The notes under the pieces: generated by a model
Database searches by the model: none
Told to the model about the DNA's origin: nothing
What the model saw: the letters and a program-made list of their open reading frames with translations, nothing else
Shown: positions 16,308 to 25,756 of the stretch, piece by piece
How positions within the stretch are numbered: position 1 is the first letter of the stretch
Layout of the letters: every line of letters begins with the position of its first letter
Source of the DNA: Saccharopolyspora spinosa NRRL 18395
Lineage (GTDB): Bacteria; Actinomycetota; Actinomycetes; Mycobacteriales; Pseudonocardiaceae
Direction of reading: 5' to 3'
Assembly (NCBI RefSeq): GCF_000194155.1
Contig: NZ_GL877878.1
Span: 1,833,654 to 1,897,653 of the forward strand
Length of the DNA stretch: 64,000 nucleotides
Translations under genes and position numbers: made by a program

Positions 16308-17850
16308 GTGAGCACGCCCGCACAACTCGCCGAGGAACTGCTGGCCGCCCTGTTCGACGCAGACCCGGCCGGCGCGACGCTCTACGGCATCCGGGACCGC
16401 GACGACCGGCTGGCGGACATATCCGCAGGAACCGAGCTCGCGCTGCGGGAACGCGCCGAGAACATCCGGGTCCGGGCGATGGCGGTGGACACCGCGCACG
16501 CCGATCTGGAGCAGCGGCTGACCATCGCGGTGGTCGTGCGGCAGGCGCAGGCGCTGGTCGACCAGTTCGACGCCTGCTCCCCCGAGTACACCGTGATCGG
16601 GAACCTGTTCGCACCGGTCGCGGGCTTGCTGTTCCAGCTTGGCCAGGTGCCCGTCGCCGACGCGCAGCAGGCCGAGGACTTCTTGCTGCGGCTGCGGCAG
16701 ATCCCCGAGTTCACCGCTGCCGCCGCGCGGCGGCACCGCGAAGGAGTCGCCGCCGGACGGGTCCCGGTTCGACCGCTCGTCGACAACGCGATCGAGCACC
16801 TCGACGGCTACCTCGCCGCGCCCGACACCGACCCGCTGCTCACCCCGGAACTACCCGGCGCGGCGCTGGCGGAGAAGCGAAAGCGGCTGCTGGTCGACGT
16901 GGTGCATCCGGCGCTGCGGGAGTACCGGAACGTGCTCGCCGCCGCGATCACCCAGCACTCGCGCCCCGCGGAGCAGCCCGGGCTGTGCTGGATCAACGGC
17001 GGCCGCGAGATCTACCGGCGACTGGTGCACAGCCAGACCACCACCGAGCGCACCCCGGAAGAGCTACACGAGATCGGGCGGACCCACCTCTCGTCGCTGC
17101 GCGGCGAGATCGGCGAGCTCGGCGCGAAGATCTGGGGCGAATCCGATTCCGATGCGGTGCTGCGCAGGCTGCAGGCGGACCCGGCGTTGTACTGGCGGGA
17201 CGGCGAAGAGCTGCTGACCGCCGCGCGCAGCGCGATCACCAGGGCGGAAGCCGTGGCGCCGCAGTGGTTCGGGCGGCTGCCGAGCCGACCGTGCGAGGTG
17301 CGCCCGGTGCCCGGCACCGCGTCGGCCAGCACACCGATCGGCGTCTACATGGCGCCGGCGCTGGTCGGTTCGCGGCCCGGCGTGTACTTCGCCAACACCG
17401 AGCAGGCCGAGCAGCGGCCGCGGTTCGTCTCCGAGGTGATCGCCTTCCACGAGGTCGTGCCCTGTCACCACCTGCAGTTCAGCCTAGGACCGGACCGACC
17501 TGGCGCGGCTGGGCATGGTCGTGCAGGACCTGCTGCGGGCCGCGCGGCTGCTCGTCGACACCGGGCTGCATGAGTTCGGCTGGGGCCGGCAGCAGGCGCT
17601 GGACTATCTGCTCGTGCACACCACGCTGTCCCGGCTGGAGGCCGCGTCCGAGATCGACCGCTCCATCAGCATCCCCGGCCAGGCGTTGTCGTACCTGGTG
17701 GGGCGCTTGGAGATCGAGCGGATCCGGCGCACGGCCCGCGACCGGCTCGGCGCCGCCTTCGACATCCGCCGGTTCCACGACGTGATCCTGAGCCACGGCG
17801 CACTGCCGCTGTCCACATCGGACTTTCTCGCCCGCGAGGAACTCGCCTAA
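16308..17850 (+). pseudogene. DUF885 family protein, disrupted by internal deletion and frameshift
   Basis: From GTG 16308 the DUF885 sequence is intact to FHEVVPCHHLQFSLG (about 17490), where the family metal motif is HE-x3-GHH; here Gly is replaced by Cys. The family then needs about 50-60 residues (AEGWGLY region), but the sequence jumps to DLARLGMVVQDLLRAARLLVD in another frame and continues normally to 17850. The deletion removes conserved residues and shifts the frame, so the gene is dead. DUF885 proteins are thought to be M32-like metallopeptidases or esterases. Codon usage on both sides is normal, so the loss looks recent. Confidence 0.8.
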
Positions 17851-18007
17851 CTCCTCCTGCGACATCCAGGTGATCCGATCCGGGGCCGCCCGAAAACGAC
17901 ACGCAACCTATTAATGTCGGTACGGAGCGTGCTCGAACCGTGGTCAACCACGCGGCGGCTGCGGCCGCCGACTTGAGCGGGTTTTCCCACCGGATCCCGG
18001 AGGCGTC

Positions 18008-18085
18008 ATGAGCGGCGATTTTGACCCTCTCGCTCGGGTGAGCCGACCGGATGTGGGCGCCCCACGAGATACGGAGGCGCCGTGA
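18008..18085 (+). CDS. 25-residue leader ORF coupled to the helicase gene
   Basis: ATG 18008 has CGGAGG 5-6 nt upstream. The frame of 25 codons ends in TGA that overlaps the helicase GTG (GTGA). The geometry is that of translational coupling. It may be a leader peptide or the stub of a larger gene; the peptide has no recognisable motif. Confidence 0.4.
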   Translation: MSGDFDPLARVSRPDVGAPRDTEAP

Positions 18086-20043
18086 CCGGGACCTTCCACC
18101 ACCGCCAGGAAAGATTGCGCCGCGAGGCCGAGGAGGAGCTGCGCGACCGGCTGCTGCCGACGTGGCAGAACCGCGTGCTGCAGCGATTCGTGGTGGAGCG
18201 CGAAAGCGGCTGGTACACGCTGCTCAACCAGTTCGCGCCGCACACCCCGGGCAACCGCCCCGACGCCGTCCTCGTCGGGCCGCTCGGGGTGCTGGTGGTC
18301 CTGCTGCGCGAAAGCGAACCCGATTGGGAGGCCTCGCGGGCGGCGTTCGTGTGGACCGCGGAGCTGTTGGCCGGCGCGTCGATCGGATCGGGCATGTTGA
18401 CCGAATCGGTGGCCCGGACCGTGGTCGTGCATCCCGCCGACTTCGAGGGCCGGCGCGGCCACACCGGCGAGCACCTCACCGTCACCGAGGCCGAACTGGA
18501 CCGGCCCCTGCGGCGCGGCGACCAGGTGCTGGCGGGCGAAGAGGCGCTGGCCGTCGCCCGCCACCTGGAAAACCGCACCTTCGACCTGACGCCGATCATG
18601 TGGAATCCGCAGCGGATCCCGCAACAGCGCGCTCCCGGCCAGAGGGGGTGCCCGGCCGGGCTGTTCGACGTCCACGACCTGCGCCGCGAGCGGGTCGAGC
18701 ACGCCCTGGACCGGCCGTTCTGCGACTGGCGGATCTTCCTGGACGACGCGCAGCTCGGCACGGTCCGGCGGCACTACTCCGGTCCGGCGCGGATCACCGG
18801 CCCGGCGGGCACCGGCAAGTCAGTGCTGGCCCTGCACCGGTTGGCCCACCTGGCGCGGCGGTCCACCGGGAAGCTGCTGTTCACCACGCACCTGCGCAAT
18901 CTGCCGGTGATCGCCGAGGCGCAGTTCCGGTCGCTGGCGCCGCAGCTCGCAGCGCGCATCGAGTTCACCCACCTGCACTCCTGGGCGCGGGACTTCCTGG
19001 CCGGGCGCGGACGGGCCACCGAGGTCGACGAGCAGCAGGTGGAGCAGGCCTTCGACGCGGTGTGGCAGCGCAGCGAGCTGACCGCGCCGCTGCGGAACTT
19101 CCGCGGTGCGCGCGGCTATTGGAAGGACGAGATCGACCGGCTGATCAAGGGGCGCGGGATCCGCTCGCTGGAGATCTACCGGAAGGTGCCGCGCAAGGGT
19201 CGCGGCGCGAACCTGCCGGCCGAATTCCGGGCGCACGTCTGGCAGTTCTACTGCGAGTACGAACGCGCGCTGTCCGAGCGGGGCGCGTTCGACCACAACG
19301 ACGTGCTGATGCGGGCGCTGGCGGAGCTCGAACGCCGTCCGCTGCCCCGGCAGTACACCGCGGTGGTCGTCGACGAGGTCCAGGACCTGACGCTGATCGG
19401 GCTGCGGCTGGTGCACGCGATCAGCGGCGACGGGCCGAATCAGCTGCTGCTCGTCGGCGACGGCCAGCAGCAGGTGTACGCCGGTGGCTGGCGGCTGTCC
19501 GAAGCCGGGATCTCGTTGCAGGGGCGCGGGGAGATCCTGCGGCGCAACTACCGGAACCGGACCGCGATCGTCGAGCAGGCCGGGGAGTTCGACGCGATCA
19601 ACCGGTTCGACGACCTCGACGGTGGTCCGACGGTCCCGCTGCGCTCGGCGCTGCCGGTGCTGCGCGGCGGGCGGGTCGTCGAGTGGCAGGGCGACGACCA
19701 GGACGAGGCGCTGGTATCCGCGCTGCGGCGCCTCGACGACGGCTCTGCGGCGGCGGTGCTCACCCGCACCAACGGCGCGGCCGAGCACTGGGAGAAGGTG
19801 CTTCGCGCAGCGGGTTTCGCGGTTCGGCCGCTGGACCGCTGGGATGGGCGAGATTCCGCGACGATCCACGTCGGGACCGTGCACCGCGCCAAGGGCACCG
19901 AGTTCCGCAGCGTGTTTCTGCCCGACGAACCGCTGTTGTCCGGCGGTCACCGGGAAGAACGCGAAGCGCTGCACCGGCAACGCCTGGTCGCGGTGACCCG
20001 AGCCCGCGATTTCCTCTGGATGGGCAGTGTCGTCGCTTCGTGA
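18082..20043 (+). CDS. UvrD/PcrA-like superfamily 1 helicase with NERD-like N-terminus
   Basis: A 653-residue protein from GTG 18082 with GGAGG upstream. The first ~180 residues resemble a NERD-type nuclease-like domain (NRPDAVLVGPLGVLVVLLRE), but the expected E-x-K is not evident. The helicase core follows: Walker A GPAGTGKSVLALHRLA near 240, Walker B VVVDEVQDL, motif III LLLVGDGQQQVY, and C-terminal TVHRAKGTEF with VAVTRARDFLW. It unwinds DNA or RNA-DNA hybrids with ATP; a repair or defence role is possible. An IS copy (20064-21620) inserted 20 nt after its stop. Confidence 0.85.
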   Translation: MTGTFHHRQERLRREAEEELRDRLLPTWQNRVLQRFVVERESGWYTLLNQFAPHTPGNRPDAVLVGPLGVLVVLLRESEPDWEASRAAFVWTAELLAGASIGSGMLTESVARTVVVHPADFEGRRGHTGEHLTVTEAELDRPLRRGDQVLAGEEALAVARHLENRTFDLTPIMWNPQRIPQQRAPGQRGCPAGLFDVHDLRRERVEHALDRPFCDWRIFLDDAQLGTVRRHYSGPARITGPAGTGKSVLALHRLAHLARRSTGKLLFTTHLRNLPVIAEAQFRSLAPQLAARIEFTHLHSWARDFLAGRGRATEVDEQQVEQAFDAVWQRSELTAPLRNFRGARGYWKDEIDRLIKGRGIRSLEIYRKVPRKGRGANLPAEFRAHVWQFYCEYERALSERGAFDHNDVLMRALAELERRPLPRQYTAVVVDEVQDLTLIGLRLVHAISGDGPNQLLLVGDGQQQVYAGGWRLSEAGISLQGRGEILRRNYRNRTAIVEQAGEFDAINRFDDLDGGPTVPLRSALPVLRGGRVVEWQGDDQDEALVSALRRLDDGSAAAVLTRTNGAAEHWEKVLRAAGFAVRPLDRWDGRDSATIHVGTVHRAKGTEFRSVFLPDEPLLSGGHREEREALHRQRLVAVTRARDFLWMGSVVAS

Positions 20044-20063
20044 GTGCCGGCTCGGGTTCTTGG

Positions 20064-21620
20064 CTTGTTGTTTAACCTGTGCGGTTTTGGTGTTGTTCGA
20101 GGGTGAGGTCGCGTTTGATGGTCTTGCCGACGTTGTGACGGGTGGCGCGGTGGGTGTTGCGGGAGCCGGGTGGGCGTCCGGGACCGGGTCGGGAGGGTTT
20201 CGGTGCGGCTGCCGGGGAACCGGTCTTCGCGTGGAGGTTGCGAAACCCCCGCCGGACGCGGGCGGGCGTCAGCCGACGTGGCTCGGTGACTGGTCTTTCC
20301 CAGGGGTGTCGAAGGTCTTCAGCGATGGGCCGGGCGAGGCGTAGTTGTGTGTGGGCGACCAGGACCAGCCAGGTCCAGCGATCGGCCGAGCCGGGTGCTC
20401 GCAGTTTCGGGCGGGTCCACCCGAGGGTCTGCTTGAGCAGTCGGAAGGTGTGTTCGAGGTCGAATCGGCGGAGGAATGCCTGCCAGAGCAGATCAACCAA
20501 CTCGGCGTCGGCGCAGGTGACCGAGGACCACAGCCACACCGGTTTGGGGTCCCGGTCTCCGGGCAGGTGGTCGACCTGCAAGCGGATCACGGTGCCCTCG
20601 ACGAGGGGCAGTTCGCCCTCGTGGTCCAGCCAGGAGCCGCGGTGGGTCAGGCGGGGGTGCAGCCGGTCCCAGGCCCGCGCCTGAGCGTGTCCGTAGCGGG
20701 TGGTGTCGGTGCTGGTGGTGTGGTCGGGGGCATGCCAGCTGTTCTCTTCGGCGAGGGTGAACACGCCGCCGTGCTTGCGTGGCCGCCCGACGGTACCCGG
20801 CTGCCGGGGCGGTGCGGGCCGCAGCAGGACGCGGTCGGAGCGGATTCTGCCCACCAGTTCGACGGGCAGATCGGCGAGGACGAAGGCCAGCCGGGTCACG
20901 TCGTAGCCGGCGTCGGTCACGATCAGGATGTGCGGATCGCCGGGCCGCCAGTGTCCGGCGCCCATGATCCGGCCCACGACCTCACGTAGTTGAGCGGCGG
21001 TGACCGCGGTGGCATCGTCGGCGGGCCCCAGCCGCACCGCGTCCAGGATCGCCGTCCACGAGGTACGCCCGGTCTCCAGCGCGGCGACAAAGGAGTAGGG
21101 CCAGCCCGGGATGAGCTGCGAGGTACTACGGGAGCGGCCATAGACATGGCAGAACAGCCGCTCGGGGCTGCACGCGGCGTCCGGGCGCAGCCAGGGCGAG
21201 ACGTCCACGGCCAGAACGATCCGCCCGCCGGCGGCACGCGGTAATGGCAGCCGGGCCAAGGTGGTGCGTAACCGGTCGGCCTCAACGCGGCCGTGGTTGA
21301 TCGCGTCGTAGCCGGTGCCATGCCCGCGCCGGTGCTCCGCGGCCAGGGACAGTTCGGCCAGGCTGGTGACCGGTCCATCACTGCATAACACCGCGTCGGT
21401 CAGCTCGAACAACGCATCCGCCCGCCCGGTCAGACATTCATAGAACCGCTGGCGGAACCCGGACAGCTCCCCGAGCGCATCGGCTTGGCCGGTGTCGTGC
21501 ACACTCATCATCGAAGCCCTTGGTTGTGATCTTCCGTCTGTCGCAAGAGGAATGATCAACCAAGGGCTTCATCCATGATCAACCGGGCCCCACCACGGTG
21601 CTACCTGGTTAAACAACAAG
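20064..21620. mobile_element. Complete insertion sequence with 14-bp terminal repeats and 5-bp target duplication
   Basis: CTTGTTGTTTAACC at 20064-20077 is matched by its exact complement at 21607-21620. CTTGG directly flanks both ends (20059-20063 and 21621-21625), a clean target-site duplication. The element carries one transposase gene on the minus strand. Intact ends, intact gene and target duplication point to recent transposition. Confidence 0.9.
20072..21511 (-). CDS. DDE transposase of the IS (IS4/IS701-like, NF041680 type)
   Basis: A 479-residue protein from ATG 21511; the stop lies inside the left terminal repeat. DDE features are visible: VLAVDVSPWLRPDA, LIVTDAGYDVTRL, and a late Glu in LRRFDLEHTFRLLKQTLGW (the Y-REK-like segment). 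The C-terminal PKPSRPGPGRPPGSRN is basic, typical of DNA-binding tails in this group. Family naming is from recognition of the pattern; IS4 or IS701 placement is uncertain. Confidence 0.85.
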   Translation of the reverse strand: MMSVHDTGQADALGELSGFRQRFYECLTGRADALFELTDAVLCSDGPVTSLAELSLAAEHRRGHGTGYDAINHGRVEADRLRTTLARLPLPRAAGGRIVLAVDVSPWLRPDAACSPERLFCHVYGRSRSTSQLIPGWPYSFVAALETGRTSWTAILDAVRLGPADDATAVTAAQLREVVGRIMGAGHWRPGDPHILIVTDAGYDVTRLAFVLADLPVELVGRIRSDRVLLRPAPPRQPGTVGRPRKHGGVFTLAEENSWHAPDHTTSTDTTRYGHAQARAWDRLHPRLTHRGSWLDHEGELPLVEGTVIRLQVDHLPGDRDPKPVWLWSSVTCADAELVDLLWQAFLRRFDLEHTFRLLKQTLGWTRPKLRAPGSADRWTWLVLVAHTQLRLARPIAEDLRHPWERPVTEPRRLTPARVRRGFRNLHAKTGSPAAAPKPSRPGPGRPPGSRNTHRATRHNVGKTIKRDLTLEQHQNRTG

Positions 21621-21625
21621 CTTGG

Positions 21626-21730
21626 TGCCTGTCTTCGAAATCCCTTTGCGCGGCGGTGCGGGTAGCGGGGTGGGCCAAGCGGCTGCACCGCTTAAAAGAC
21701 GAAGATCAAAACCTGGTTCTAAGACAGGCA
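21626..21730. repeat. Possible MITE or IS remnant with inverted ends
   Basis: TGCCTGTCTT at 21626-21635 is exactly complemented by AAGACAGGCA at 21721-21730, and the pairing continues imperfectly inwards for a few bases. The 85 nt between them encode nothing. The size and terminal symmetry fit a miniature transposable element that lies next to the complete IS. Confidence 0.45.
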
Positions 21731-21740
21731 TTTACCGGAG

Positions 21741-22145
21741 TCAGCGCTCACTAGATTCTTGCGTCAGGCGCACGAGAGCCGCGGCGTCCTCCGAAGGCAG
21801 GGAGCCCCAGCGCTCGGCGACCTGCGCGTTGAAGGCTTCGCGGAGCTTGCCACCTAGCGCCATGCCCTCGTCGGTCAGGCTGAGCCTGCTGATCCGGCGG
21901 TCGTTGCGGTCCGTCACGCGGGCCAGCAGGCCGCGTCGTTCCAGGCGGTCGACCATGCCGGTGATGTTGGTCTTGTCGCAGCCCAGCAACGCCGCGAGCT
22001 CGCCGGCGGACGGGGTGCGGTCCTTGAGCAGGCACAGCAGCTCGACCTGTTGCGCCGTCAGCCCGAAGTGGCGGGCGATGGCCGCGTAGAGCCCGCGCAG
22101 TTCGCGGTGCAACGCCATCAGGGCGCGCGAAAAGTCCGGGTCCAT
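21741..22145 (-). CDS. MarR family transcriptional regulator
   Basis: A 134-residue winged-helix protein: LTAQQVELLCLLKDRTPSAG, recognition helix LLGCDKTNITGMVDRLERR, and wing LLARVTDRNDRRISRLSLTD. It diverges from an SDR gene with three CTCGAC half-sites between them. It most likely represses both itself and the SDR and responds to a small hydrophobic or electrophilic ligand. ATG 22145 is taken because the frame ends just upstream. Confidence 0.88.
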   Translation of the reverse strand: MDPDFSRALMALHRELRGLYAAIARHFGLTAQQVELLCLLKDRTPSAGELAALLGCDKTNITGMVDRLERRGLLARVTDRNDRRISRLSLTDEGMALGGKLREAFNAQVAERWGSLPSEDAAALVRLTQESSER

Positions 22146-22158
22146 CGCCGCAGGCTAC

Positions 22159-22203
22159 CTCGACGGTTGACATCCTCGACAAATTTAGTCGAGTATCTCG
22201 ACT
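22159..22203. promoter_or_regulatory. MarR-type operators and SDR promoter in the divergent gap
   Basis: Four half-sites occur: CTCGAC at 22159-22164, CTCGAC at 22175-22180, AGTCGAG at 22187-22193 and CTCGACT at 22197-22203. The last two form a perfect inverted repeat with a 3-nt centre; the second and third another with a 7-nt centre. TTGACA (22167-22172) with GAGTAT (22191-22196), 18 nt apart, is a probable promoter for the SDR gene, so the operator covers its -10 region. Confidence 0.7.
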
Positions 22204-22232
22204 GATGACGACATCGACCAGTGGAGGCGGAC

Positions 22233-22961
22233 TTGAACAAGGTTGCACTGGTGACGGGAAGCTCGCGCGGTATCGGCCGGGCCATCGCCGAGCGGCTCGG
22301 CGCCGACGGCATGAGCGTGGTCGTCAACTACCGAGCCGACCGGGCCGCCGCTGACGAGGTCGTCGCCAAGATCGAGGCCAGCGGCGGGCGAGCGACAGCG
22401 GTGCAGGCCGACGTCACCGACCCCGCGCAGCTGCGCGACCTGTTCGACGCTGCACAACGGCATTTCGGCGGCCTCGACGTCCTCGTGAACAACGTCGGCA
22501 CCGCCCGCTTCGCGCCCATCGCCGAGGCCTCCGACGAGGACTTCGACGTGCTGTTCGACACCAACGCCCGCGCCACCTTCACGGCCCTACGGGAGGCGGC
22601 GAACCGGCTGCGCGACGGCGGGCGAATCGTGGTGATCTCCAGCGGTGTCACGGCGGCGAACCGGCCCGGCACCGGCCTCTACGGCGCGGCCAAGGCCGCC
22701 GGCGACCAGCTGGTGCGGGTGCTGGCGAAGGAACTCGGGCCGCGCCGGATCACCGTGAACAGCGTGCAACCAGGCGCAACCCGCACCGATGCCCTGGCCG
22801 AACTGCAGCCCGAATCGGTCCTCGAGCAGATGGCCGCACAGACCCCGCTTGGCCGCATCGCCGAGCCCGCCGACATCGCCGACATCGCGGCATTCCTGGC
22901 CTCCGACGACAGCCGATGGGTCACCGGCCAGGTGATCCACGCCAGCGGCGGCACCTTCTGA
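22233..22961 (+). CDS. SDR family NAD(P)-dependent oxidoreductase
   Basis: A 242-residue classical short-chain dehydrogenase. TTG 22233 is chosen because GGAGG lies 5 nt before it; the upstream GTG at 22221 has no RBS. It shows the cofactor motif TGSSRGIG, NNVGTARF (NNAG-like), the catalytic Ser in VVISSG and Y-x3-K in LYGAAKAA, and the ending GQVIHASGGTF. It reduces or oxidises a carbonyl or alcohol. Divergent from the MarR gene, so likely its target. Confidence 0.88.
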   Translation: MNKVALVTGSSRGIGRAIAERLGADGMSVVVNYRADRAAADEVVAKIEASGGRATAVQADVTDPAQLRDLFDAAQRHFGGLDVLVNNVGTARFAPIAEASDEDFDVLFDTNARATFTALREAANRLRDGGRIVVISSGVTAANRPGTGLYGAAKAAGDQLVRVLAKELGPRRITVNSVQPGATRTDALAELQPESVLEQMAAQTPLGRIAEPADIADIAAFLASDDSRWVTGQVIHASGGTF

Positions 22962-23006
22962 ACGCGTGGCCTGGACGATTTCTTTGAGCGTTCTAACCTC
23001 TTCTTA

Positions 23007-23032
23007 CGTTGCGTTGCGTTGCGTTGTGTTGC
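23007..23032. repeat. Pentanucleotide tandem repeat (CGTTG)n
   Basis: About five copies of CGTTG, the last one degenerate, lie 45 nt after the SDR gene. Such repeats can slip during replication; no gene depends on this one as far as I can see. Confidence 0.7.
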
Positions 23033-23055
23033 GGTGCGGGTTGCGAGGGTTAGCG

Positions 23056-23160
23056 ATGCGCGGCGGAACTCGCCATCTCGTGGCGAACCGCGCGGACACG
23101 CGCCCAGTGGTCCAAACCTTCCTCGCCGCCTTGGAAGAAACCCCAGCCGAGAGCCCGTGA
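23056..23160 (+). pseudogene. Short C-terminal fragment, possibly of a LysR regulator
   Basis: The frame reads RHLVANRADTRPVVQTFLAA and ends LEETPAESP. This looks like the last strand and helix of a LysR effector domain, but the rest of the gene is absent. Assignment is weak. Confidence 0.3.
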
Positions 23161-23192
23161 GCACTTTTCGGCGATGTAGAGCTGTTCTGGCT

Positions 23193-23304
23193 GGCGGTTC
23201 CGCTGGCCGCTCCAGCGGGAGTGGCCTGGTCGTGCCTCCCCAATCGGTGTGAAGCGAACGGCCTGTTCACGTCAATAGACGACACAAACGGTCCGTTCGC
23301 CCCA
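23193..23304. repeat. Dispersed palindromic repeat, copy A
   Basis: Related over about 110-125 bp to 27013-27130. It begins CTGGCGGTTCCG..., and its core is GTGAAGCGAACGGCCTGTTCAC, a bracketed GAACGG/CCGTTC palindrome, then ATAGACGA and a second palindrome AAACGGTCCGTTCGC. No coding potential. It sits in the gap between the SDR gene and MFS debris. Confidence 0.75.
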
Positions 23305-23569
23305 CACCAGGTCCACCTAGAACGCCCTCTACAGCGCCCAGAAACCTCTCGCCACCTGGCGAGCGGAAGCCGCCGCACAGCCCCGAATTCCCGGCCCGCT
23401 TCCACTGTCGATCAACGCCATCCGCCCGGCCAGCATGTGGGATCGGCGCCAGAACGGGAACTCTACGTCGCCGCAAGGCATCTCCCAACGAGTCGATCCC
23501 TGCTCGGAACCCGCGCAGGTTGGGTGTCCTGACTGGCTCTCACCCCGTTCCTGCTGCCTGATGGGGACG

Positions 23570-23976
23570 AGCGCGATCGGCTCGCTGGAGTCCCGCCGGC
23601 TGAACCCGCGTGCCGCGATCATCACGGGCTCACCGATCCTGCCGATCCTGCTGGTCGGGCTGCTCGGCACCCTCGCCGCGCTGGCCGCGACTTCGGTGCC
23701 GTTGTTCTTCGCCAGCTTGGTGATCACCGGGTTTGGTTTCGGCGGAGCGTTCCTGGGCGACTTCGGCAGCGCGTCCGGCTCGCCGAACCCAACCGGCGTG
23801 CAACCCTTTTCGCGACGGTCTACCCGGTCAACTACTCGGCCTTCAGCCTCCCTGCAGTGGCGGCGGGAGTCGCCGTGACGCAGGTCGGTCTGGGCATGAC
23901 GGCCAACGTATACGCGATCGGGGTGGCGGCCACCCTCGGTTTCCTCGCCGCAGTGCGGCTGTTGCCCAAGCACTGA
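23570..23976 (+). pseudogene. MFS transporter fragment with frameshift
   Basis: The frame from about 23570 reads LNPRAAIITGSPILPILLVG...FFASLVITGFGFGGAFLG, then the reading continues in a different frame as LFATVYPVNYSAFSLPAVAA and ends VRLLPKH at 23976. Together these are the last four or so helices of an MFS permease. The first two-thirds of the gene are missing. Confidence 0.75.
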
Positions 23977-24046
23977 CCCCCGGGCGCCTGGACCAAGTCC
24001 ACCCGGCTAAGGGGCCGGATCAGGGTTATTCCCGGGGCACCACCGG

Positions 24047-24751
24047 ATGTCGCCAGGTGACGCGACCAGCAACCTGGTGTCCGTGTCAAAAGGAACCTCG
24101 CAGCGTTGGCGGCAGGCCGTCGTTTGGCTGCACGTGATCACCTCGGTCGGCTGGATGGCGCAAGCGCTGGTGCTCTTCGCCCTGCTGGCAACGAGTTTCA
24201 CCAGCGACGACCTCGCAGTCCGGATCGGCGCGACCTCGATGGCGCACGTGGTGGACACACACCTACTCGCCCCGTTCGCGAACGCCGCGGCATTCACCGG
24301 CTTCATGCTCGCGGCGTCTACCGCCTGGGGCTTCTTCCGGAACTGGTGGGTCCTGGTGAAGTTCGCGATCACCGTCGTCCAGCTCTACGCCGGGATCTTC
24401 ATCCTCTCCGACGCGTTGGAAGGCTCGGCCGAAGCCGCCCGGGCAGGCCTGGCCACCCCGCCGCCCGCGCTGCTCATCGGCACCGCGTTGATGGCCTCGG
24501 CTATCGCCTTCCAGGCGTGGCTGTCCATCGCCAAGCCCTGGCGCCGCACCTCCTGGGCGGCGAAGGCGAAGCTGCCGACGGCCTCGAACCGGGTCTTCGC
24601 GGCGGCGGTGGCGGCGCCGCTGATCGACATCGCCACCGGGCTGGTCCTCGGCTTCCCGTCACCGCTGTGCCAGCTCCTCGTCCTGACCGCCCGCCTGATC
24701 TCCAGGCACCGGCAGATCCGGCCTAATCTCGTCGGAAGCCGGTTGGCGTAG
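24047..24751 (+). CDS. DUF2269-like integral membrane protein, C-terminus probably altered
   Basis: A 234-residue frame with four hydrophobic helices (VVWLHVITSVGWMAQALVLF, FANAAAFTGFMLAAS, FAITVVQLYAGIFIL, LLIGTALMASAIAFQAWL). The pattern fits small DUF2269-type membrane proteins of unknown function. The last ~25 residues run into the 3' end of the MFS pseudogene on the other strand and do not look native, so the gene may have lost its end. The start could also be GTG 24077. Confidence 0.6.
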   Translation: MSPGDATSNLVSVSKGTSQRWRQAVVWLHVITSVGWMAQALVLFALLATSFTSDDLAVRIGATSMAHVVDTHLLAPFANAAAFTGFMLAASTAWGFFRNWWVLVKFAITVVQLYAGIFILSDALEGSAEAARAGLATPPPALLIGTALMASAIAFQAWLSIAKPWRRTSWAAKAKLPTASNRVFAAAVAAPLIDIATGLVLGFPSPLCQLLVLTARLISRHRQIRPNLVGSRLA

Positions 24752-25756
24752 ATCGCGAGGCTGCCGATCAGCAGCAGGGCGACCATCGAGAGCGGGCCAA
24801 CCACCGTGCTTCCGGTGGTGTCCTTGACGAAACCGATCAGCGTCGGGCTGATGAAACCGCCGAGCAGGCCGATGCTGTTGATCAGCGCGATTCCACCGGC
24901 CGCCGCCGTGCCCTTCAGGTACGTGGACGGTATCGCCCAGAACACCGTGTACGACGCCCACACGCACACCGTCGCGACAATGATGGCGATCAGCGAAACC
25001 GCGAAGCTGCTGGCAGTGAAGGCCGCGACCCTGAGCGCGACGGCGCTGATTCAGTGCCGTGATCGAGCTGTGCAGGCGGCGTTCACCGGTGCCGTCCGAG
25101 CGCCACCCCAGCACGACCATCAGAACGATCGCGAACGCGTACGGCAGCGCCGAGTAGAGACCGATCGTGATGGTGTCGGTGAGCCCGTTCTCCTTCAAGA
25201 CGGTCGGCGGCCAGAAGCTCACCGCGTACAGGCCGCTGACCAGGCGGAAGTACCCGATCGCCAGGGCGTAACCCGCAGATCGCGCAGCACCTCCCGGAGG
25301 CTGTGCGTCCCCTCGTCCCGGTCCACCGCGAGGTCGCGGCGCAGCAGTTCCTTCTCCCCAGCGCTGAGCCACTTCGCCCGGTCAAGGGTGTCGGCCAGCG
25401 TCCCCCAGACGACGAACGCGAGCACCACGCACGGCAGGCCTGCCAGCAGGAACATCCACTGCCAGCCGTGCAGTCCGGCGACGCCCTCGAAGTTGGTGAT
25501 CAGCCACGACGACACCGGGCCGCGAGCATCGAACCGATCGGATCGGCAGCATCAGCAGGCCCATCGCCGCCGCAATCCGCGCCGGCGGGTACCAGTAGGT
25601 GAGGTAGAAGATGATGCCGGGCCGAAACCGGCCTCGAACCGCCGAGCAGGAAGCGCAGCACGTAGAACGTCGTCGCGTCGCTGCCGAGCATCATCGCCGC
25701 CGAGGTAAGCCCCCAGAGGACCATGATGCGGAAGATCGTCTTGCGGGTGCCGACCT
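24720..25756 (-). pseudogene. ACS-type MFS transporter, multiply frameshifted
   Basis: Pieces in three frames add up to one anion:cation symporter-type permease: MVLWGLTSAAMMLGS...FYVLRFLLG (from 25724), VSSWLITNFEGVAGLHGWQW with MFLLAGLP (25515), YFRLVSGLYAVSFWPPTVLK (25250) and GGIALINSIGLLGGFISPTL with IGFVKDTTGS (24900). The first two helices are missing. Substrates of this family are organic acids such as tartrate or phthalate. The gene is clearly dead. Confidence 0.8.

Noticed and set aside
18082-21620. Helicase plus adjacent IS gene as a two-gene defence system
   Set aside because: The neighbour is a transposase of a recently inserted IS with target duplication, so the link is accidental.
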